Shown here: piece by piece, positions 6,511-9,306 of the stretch | How positions within the stretch are numbered: position 1 is the stretch's first letter | Layout: each line of letters starts with the position of its first letter | Source of the DNA: Chryseobacterium gleum | GTDB taxonomy: Bacteria > Bacteroidota > Bacteroidia > Flavobacteriales_D > Sanyastnellaceae | NCBI GenBank assembly: GCA_945883885.1 | Contig: CAMCYM010000047.1 | Span: 1 to 9,306, forward strand | Direction of reading: 5' to 3' | Length of the DNA stretch: 9,306 nucleotides | Made by a program: the position numbers and the translations under genes | Notes under the pieces: generated by a model | The model's database searches: none | Seen by the model: only the letters and a program-made list of their open reading frames with translations | Told to the model about the DNA's origin: nothing

Positions 6511-8683
6511 GGAAGCCGTGGGCCCCGGCTTGGGGGTACACGAAGACCTCTGTCACGTCCGTTCCGGCCGCGCGGTAGCTGTACGTCCACCCGTTCGAGG
6601 AATAGCGGGTGTTCAAGACATTGACAACGAATGCACTGACGGCAAGCTTCTCCCGCTCGTAGCGCAGCCGTGCGTCGTGCACCGTGTAGGCCGGCAGGCT
6701 GCGGTCTTCCACGCCGCTGTTGTCGAGGTGCATGCGGCCCACGTGGCGCACCGCCCACTCCGCGGACAGGCCACGAGCCACTTCGACGGCCACCACCGCC
6801 GCACCGGTGAGGGACGGCGAGAAGGCGATGTCCGTCGTGCCCCGCGGGACGGTGACTTCGGCGATGGCAATGCCGTAGTCGTACAGGACCTCGTTGAACG
6901 CCTCGATGCGGTTCGCCGACCACGTGAGCGTCGGGGTGATGCGGACGCGGGAGCCGAGGTGGCCGTCGGCGCTGAGCTCGAGCCCTTGGCGCCAACTCCG
7001 GTCGACGTTGATGCGGAGGGGGACGCCGACGTCGTTGAGTGCGCCGGAGAGGACGAGTTGGTCGCGGTAATCCATGCGGAAGGCGACGAGCTCGGCCACC
7101 CACCGGCCGCGGGCGAATCGGAGGCCGGCTTCGGAGTCGATCAGGCGTTCCGGCCGCGGAAGCGCAGCACCGAGGAGCCGGTCGACGTAGTCCGAGCGGG
7201 ATGGCTCGCGGTGCGCTACGGCCGCGCTGGCGAAGGCGCGCCACGGTCCGTGCGACCAGTCCGCTCCCAGTTTGGGATTGAAAAACAGCAGCTCTTCGTC
7301 CACCGCGAGCGTACGCTGGTCGTTGTCGGTTCCATCGACGGTGTAGGTGACGGCCCGTGCGCCCAGCTCTCCGTGCACCACAAGGTCCGGGCGCGGGGCA
7401 ACGACGGTGCGCACATAGGCGCTGCCGTCCTGCTTGAAGCCGTTCCCGCGGTAGTATTCGCGGGGCGTCGTGAGGGGCCCGTCTTCGGGGGTTGCGAGCA
7501 ACCGCCCGAAGTGGTCGCCGGAGTAGACGAAGCCCGCGAGACCCGCTTCGAAGGTGGCAGGGCCGAGTTCGCGTGCGGCGGAGAGGACTGCGCCGCCGAG
7601 GACGTTGTCGAGCCACCGCTGCCGGATGGTGCCGGGATGGCGGAATTGCTCGAAGTAGCCGCGGCCGAAGGTGGCGTTGAGTGTGCCGCGCAAGGCCCAG
7701 GGGCCGGCTTCCCATTCGCCGAGGAGTTGGTGGTGGTCCTGCCGGTAGTCGTCCACCTCGTCGGCGTAGCGGTAGAAGTTGTGTCGCTCGCGGCGGGCGA
7801 TGAGGTCAGCGATGCGGGCGGTGTCCGCGCCGTAGCTGTACTCGTAGGAGCCCGCGGCCCAAACGGAGATCTCCTCAGCGGTGCCGTCGAGGGCGATGCG
7901 CGGCACCCCAAACCAGCTTTGGTAGGTGCGCTCGTGCCCGAGAAGCGCGGTGTAGACCGCACGGCCCCGGTCTGCCACACGCGCCACGGACAGGTGCACG
8001 CCGGTCAGCCGAGCGCTGGCCCGGTCGACCCAGCCTTCGGACCGGACGTGGGAGGCGCGGACTTCGCCGTACCAGCCTCGGCCGAGGCGGCCCGTCGATG
8101 CCGCAACGGTGCCGCGCAAGGTACCGAAGGAGCCGCCGCCGAGCACGAGGCTGCCGCCGGCTTCCTCGGCAAGGGCCGTGGTGCCGACGGCGACGGTGGC
8201 CCCGAAGGCCCCCGGGCCGTAGGCGCCCGATGCGGCTCCGCGCACGATTTGGACCCCGTCCGTGCTGCCCATCAAGTCCGGCAAATTCACCCAATACACC
8301 TGGTGCGACTCCGCGTCGTTCACCGGCACGCCGTTCAACGTGACCTGCACGCGCGTCGCATCCGAGCCGCGCACCCGCAGGCCCGTGTAGCCGATGCCCG
8401 TCCCCGCATCCGAGGTCACCACCACGGACGGCGTGAACCGCAGGGCGTACGGCAAATCGACGGCCGCATCGCGCCGCGCGAGCTCCTCCGGTGCCACGTG
8501 GCTCACCGCCCACGGCGCGCGGTCGTGCAGCTCGGGGCGGTACCCCGCTTCGACGGTGGCCTCATCCAGCGGAACGAAGATCCCGTCCGACACGGTGTCG
8601 GTGCGCAACGAATATGCCGTCGCCGCCCACCCGCTACTTGGTAAGATTTGGCCTACAACAGCCACGAATAGAATGCGTTTCAT
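6488..8683 (-). CDS. TonB-dependent outer-membrane receptor under a TPP riboswitch, predicted thiamine uptake, 731 aa
   Basis: A signal peptide is visible (MKR, hydrophobic core, cleavage near GWA-A at 19-21). A TonB-box-like PLDEATVEA follows at 38-46, then the plug domain at about 50-170 with LRVRGSDATRVQVTLNGVP (102-120) and NDAESHQVYWVNLPDL (122-137). The rest is the 22-strand beta-barrel, closing with FLTLEYRF and its terminal Phe. There is no N-terminal carboxypeptidase-like extension. The plug and the C-terminal NGWTYSY...YPQAG region resemble Bacteroidota receptors that include the thiamine-regulated receptor of Bacteroides (OMthi), as far as I recall. The TPP riboswitch in the leader is the main evidence for thiamine, or a thiamine derivative or precursor, as substrate. 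The frame extends upstream to 9046 but crosses the riboswitch and an opposing gene. The ATG at 8683 gives the signal peptide. No inner-membrane thiamine transporter or kinase is in view. Confidence 0.9.
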   Translation of the reverse strand: MKRILFVAVVGQILPSSGWAATAYSLRTDTVSDGIFVPLDEATVEAGYRPELHDRAPWAVSHVAPEELARRDAAVDLPYALRFTPSVVVTSDAGTGIGYTGLRVRGSDATRVQVTLNGVPVNDAESHQVYWVNLPDLMGSTDGVQIVRGAASGAYGPGAFGATVAVGTTALAEEAGGSLVLGGGSFGTLRGTVAASTGRLGRGWYGEVRASHVRSEGWVDRASARLTGVHLSVARVADRGRAVYTALLGHERTYQSWFGVPRIALDGTAEEISVWAAGSYEYSYGADTARIADLIARRERHNFYRYADEVDDYRQDHHQLLGEWEAGPWALRGTLNATFGRGYFEQFRHPGTIRQRWLDNVLGGAVLSAARELGPATFEAGLAGFVYSGDHFGRLLATPEDGPLTTPREYYRGNGFKQDGSAYVRTVVAPRPDLVVHGELGARAVTYTVDGTDNDQRTLAVDEELLFFNPKLGADWSHGPWRAFASAAVAHREPSRSDYVDRLLGAALPRPERLIDSEAGLRFARGRWVAELVAFRMDYRDQLVLSGALNDVGVPLRINVDRSWRQGLELSADGHLGSRVRITPTLTWSANRIEAFNEVLYDYGIAIAEVTVPRGTTDIAFSPSLTGAAVVAVEVARGLSAEWAVRHVGRMHLDNSGVEDRSLPAYTVHDARLRYEREKLAVSAFVVNVLNTRYSSNGWTYSYRAAGTDVTEVFVYPQAGAHGFLTLEYRF

Positions 8684-8699
8684 GCAAAAAGACGCATTC
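8671..8699 (-). promoter_or_regulatory. start-codon hairpin, probable riboswitch expression platform
   Basis: On the minus strand GAATGCGT (8699-8692) and ACGCATTC (8678-8671) form a perfect 8-bp stem. The 13-nt loop contains a run of five U and the receptor's ATG (8683-8681). Pairing would hinder ribosome access to the start. The 5' arm overlaps TGCGTC (8696-8691), which is fully complementary to GACGCA (8793-8788) in the 5' strand of the aptamer's P1 stem. The hairpin and that long-range duplex therefore exclude each other. Function is inferred from complementarity only. Confidence 0.6.
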
Positions 8700-8710
8700 G
8701 GGCGTGCCGC

Positions 8711-8796
8711 CTGCCGCTCCCCTGCCGGAATGACCCGGTTGGGTTCGAAGGGTATCATCTCAGCCGGTGGAAGGACCACGGCACCCCTGCGTCGGG
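8711..8796 (-). promoter_or_regulatory. TPP (THI-box) riboswitch
   Basis: The conserved THI-box elements appear in order on the minus strand. GGGGTGCC (8787-8780) comes first, then a P2 stem closed by GCC/GGC and GTGG/CCAC with one bulged C. The invariant CTGAGA (8763-8758) and ATACCC follow, then GAACC, a P5 arm CCGG...CCGG, and the 3' core GGCAGGGGAG (8726-8717). P1 is short: C8789-G8717, G8790-C8716, C8791-G8715 and G8793-C8713, with one mismatch at A8792/G8714. This RNA binds thiamine pyrophosphate and in bacteria usually turns off thiamine synthesis or transport genes when TPP is plentiful. The aptamer ends about 30 nt before the receptor's ATG. Exact ends are approximate. Confidence 0.93.
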
Positions 8797-8797
8797 G

Positions 8798-8805
8798 CGA
8801 AGGTA
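8798..8805 (-). promoter_or_regulatory. possible -7 box for the riboswitch-receptor transcript
   Basis: TACCTTCG on the minus strand differs from the Bacteroidota -7 consensus TAnnTTTG at one base. It would place the transcript start a few bases before the P1 stem of the riboswitch, which fits well. No TTTG is found at the expected -33 spacing, so the call is weak. I also find no convincing promoter for the divergent phosphatase gene; TATCTTGC at 8820-8827 is -7-like but would leave almost no leader. Confidence 0.3.
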
Positions 8806-8831
8806 CGTGGGCCCGGCCGTATCTTGCTCCC

Positions 8832-9306
8832 ATGGAGGCCATTTCCGGGGCACAACTCGCCTTCTTGCGGGCACAAGCGGTGGCAGCAGCGGTCGCCGGT
8901 GCGCATGCGTTGCTGCGCCACATCGATGCAGGCAAAGAGGCGTTGCTCATCCGGGCCAAACCCGATGGCTCCCCGGTCTCGGCGGCCGATTTTGCCTCGC
9001 ACCGCGCCATCCTGGACATCCTCGGTCCCCTCGATTTCCCGGTCATCAGCGAGGAAGGCGAGCTGCCGCCCTACGCCGAGCGGCGGGCCTGGCCGCTTTT
9101 TTGGCTGGTCGATCCGCTCGACGGCACCGCGGCCTTCCTCGAACGGCGTTCTGGCTTCGCGGTCAACATCGCCCTCTGCGCGCCCGACGGCCCCCTCCTC
9201 GGCGTGGTCGCCGACCCGCTCACCGGGGCCATCTACTCCGGTGCGGCCGGGGCTGGCGTCGCCCTCCATCGCCTCGCCGACCTGGCTGCTGCCCCGCTCC
9301 CCCTCT
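8832..9306 (+). CDS. cysQ: CysQ-like 3'(2'),5'-bisphosphate nucleotidase / inositol-monophosphatase family (3' end outside window)
   Basis: The ATG at 8832 opens a frame of 158 codons that runs off the right edge. The family signatures are KPDGSPVSAADFASH (43-57), the metal-binding glutamates of PVISEEGE (70-77), WLVDPLDGTAAF (91-102) with Asp94 and Asp97, VNIAL (111-115) and LGVVADPLTGAIYSG (123-137). CysQ removes the 3' phosphate from PAP/PAPS, recycling a by-product of sulfate assimilation in the cytosol; related enzymes act on inositol phosphates. The SPV-x-x-AD and SEE spacing fit CysQ best. The residues after DGT are AAF, where typical CysQ has KEF, so the substrate is less certain than the family. 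Metal-site motifs 1 and 2 are intact; the third motif lies beyond the window. It is divergent from the riboswitch, with 148 bp between the two start codons. Confidence 0.85.
   Translation, partial: MEAISGAQLAFLRAQAVAAAVAGAHALLRHIDAGKEALLIRAKPDGSPVSAADFASHRAILDILGPLDFPVISEEGELPPYAERRAWPLFWLVDPLDGTAAFLERRSGFAVNIALCAPDGPLLGVVADPLTGAIYSGAAGAGVALHRLADLAAAPLPL

Noticed and set aside
6513..6531. A 6-bp perfect hairpin (AAGCCG/CGGCTT) two bases after the GGGPS stop, considered as a terminator.
   Set aside because: No U-tract follows on the plus strand, and the site is coding for the receptor on the other strand.
6377..8644. A 755-codon open frame on the plus strand, antisense to the receptor.
   Set aside because: It is the mirror of a strongly GC-biased gene. 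Its translation is low-complexity Arg/Gly/Ala/Val-rich without recognisable motifs, while the minus strand encodes a full TonB receptor.
8684..9046. Upstream extension of the receptor frame to 9046.
   Set aside because: It would translate through the TPP riboswitch and the opposing phosphatase gene. The start at 8683 gives a proper signal peptide.

Overview
The window is GC-rich and fully coding apart from two short divergent intergenic regions (4678-4828 and 8684-8831). Several independent signs point to a Bacteroidota chromosome, probably a high-GC member of the Bacteroidia/Flavobacteriia side. CarB lacks the C-terminal allosteric domain, as is usual in that phylum. There is a YfhO-type membrane protein of the Bacteroidota form, a small DUF4834-like protein, an archaeal-type geranylgeranylglyceryl phosphate synthase, and a TonB-dependent receptor of the family that ends in an 'FPQAG' segment. 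The start regions lack Shine-Dalgarno sites, and one good -33/-7 promoter of the Bacteroidota type is visible. These are housekeeping and nutrient-uptake genes. I see no phage, IS element, CRISPR array, tRNA, rRNA or defence system.

Layout. Reading leftwards from 4677 (minus strand) is an apparent operon: carB (1861-4677), a 72-residue DUF4834-like membrane-anchored protein whose ATG overlaps the carB stop (1643-1861), and the first 539 residues of a YfhO-family polytopic membrane protein (1-1618, cut by the window edge). Reading rightwards from 4829 (plus strand) is a two-gene unit: an alpha/beta hydrolase with an odd in-frame hexanucleotide repeat (4829-5755), overlapping by 4 bases a geranylgeranylglyceryl phosphate synthase (5752-6510). 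The 151-bp divergent region between the two units holds the carB promoter and a perfect DnaA-box 9-mer.

Converging on the synthase, and overlapping it tail to tail by 23 bp, is a TonB-dependent outer-membrane receptor (6488-8683, minus). Its leader contains a clear TPP (thiamine pyrophosphate) riboswitch at about 8711-8796, so the receptor is most likely a thiamine-uptake porin under thiamine repression. Between the aptamer and the gene is an 8-bp perfect hairpin with the ATG in its loop. One arm of that hairpin can also pair with the 5' strand of the aptamer's P1 stem, which suggests a mutually exclusive translational switch. Divergent from the riboswitch is the 5' part of a CysQ/inositol-monophosphatase-family phosphatase (8832-9306, cut by the window edge).

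The most interesting points are the riboswitch expression platform that hides the start codon, the hexamer repeat expansion in the hydrolase, a reversal of coding-strand GC skew inside three genes, and the single perfect DnaA box beside the carB promoter. No wholly new multi-gene system is evident.
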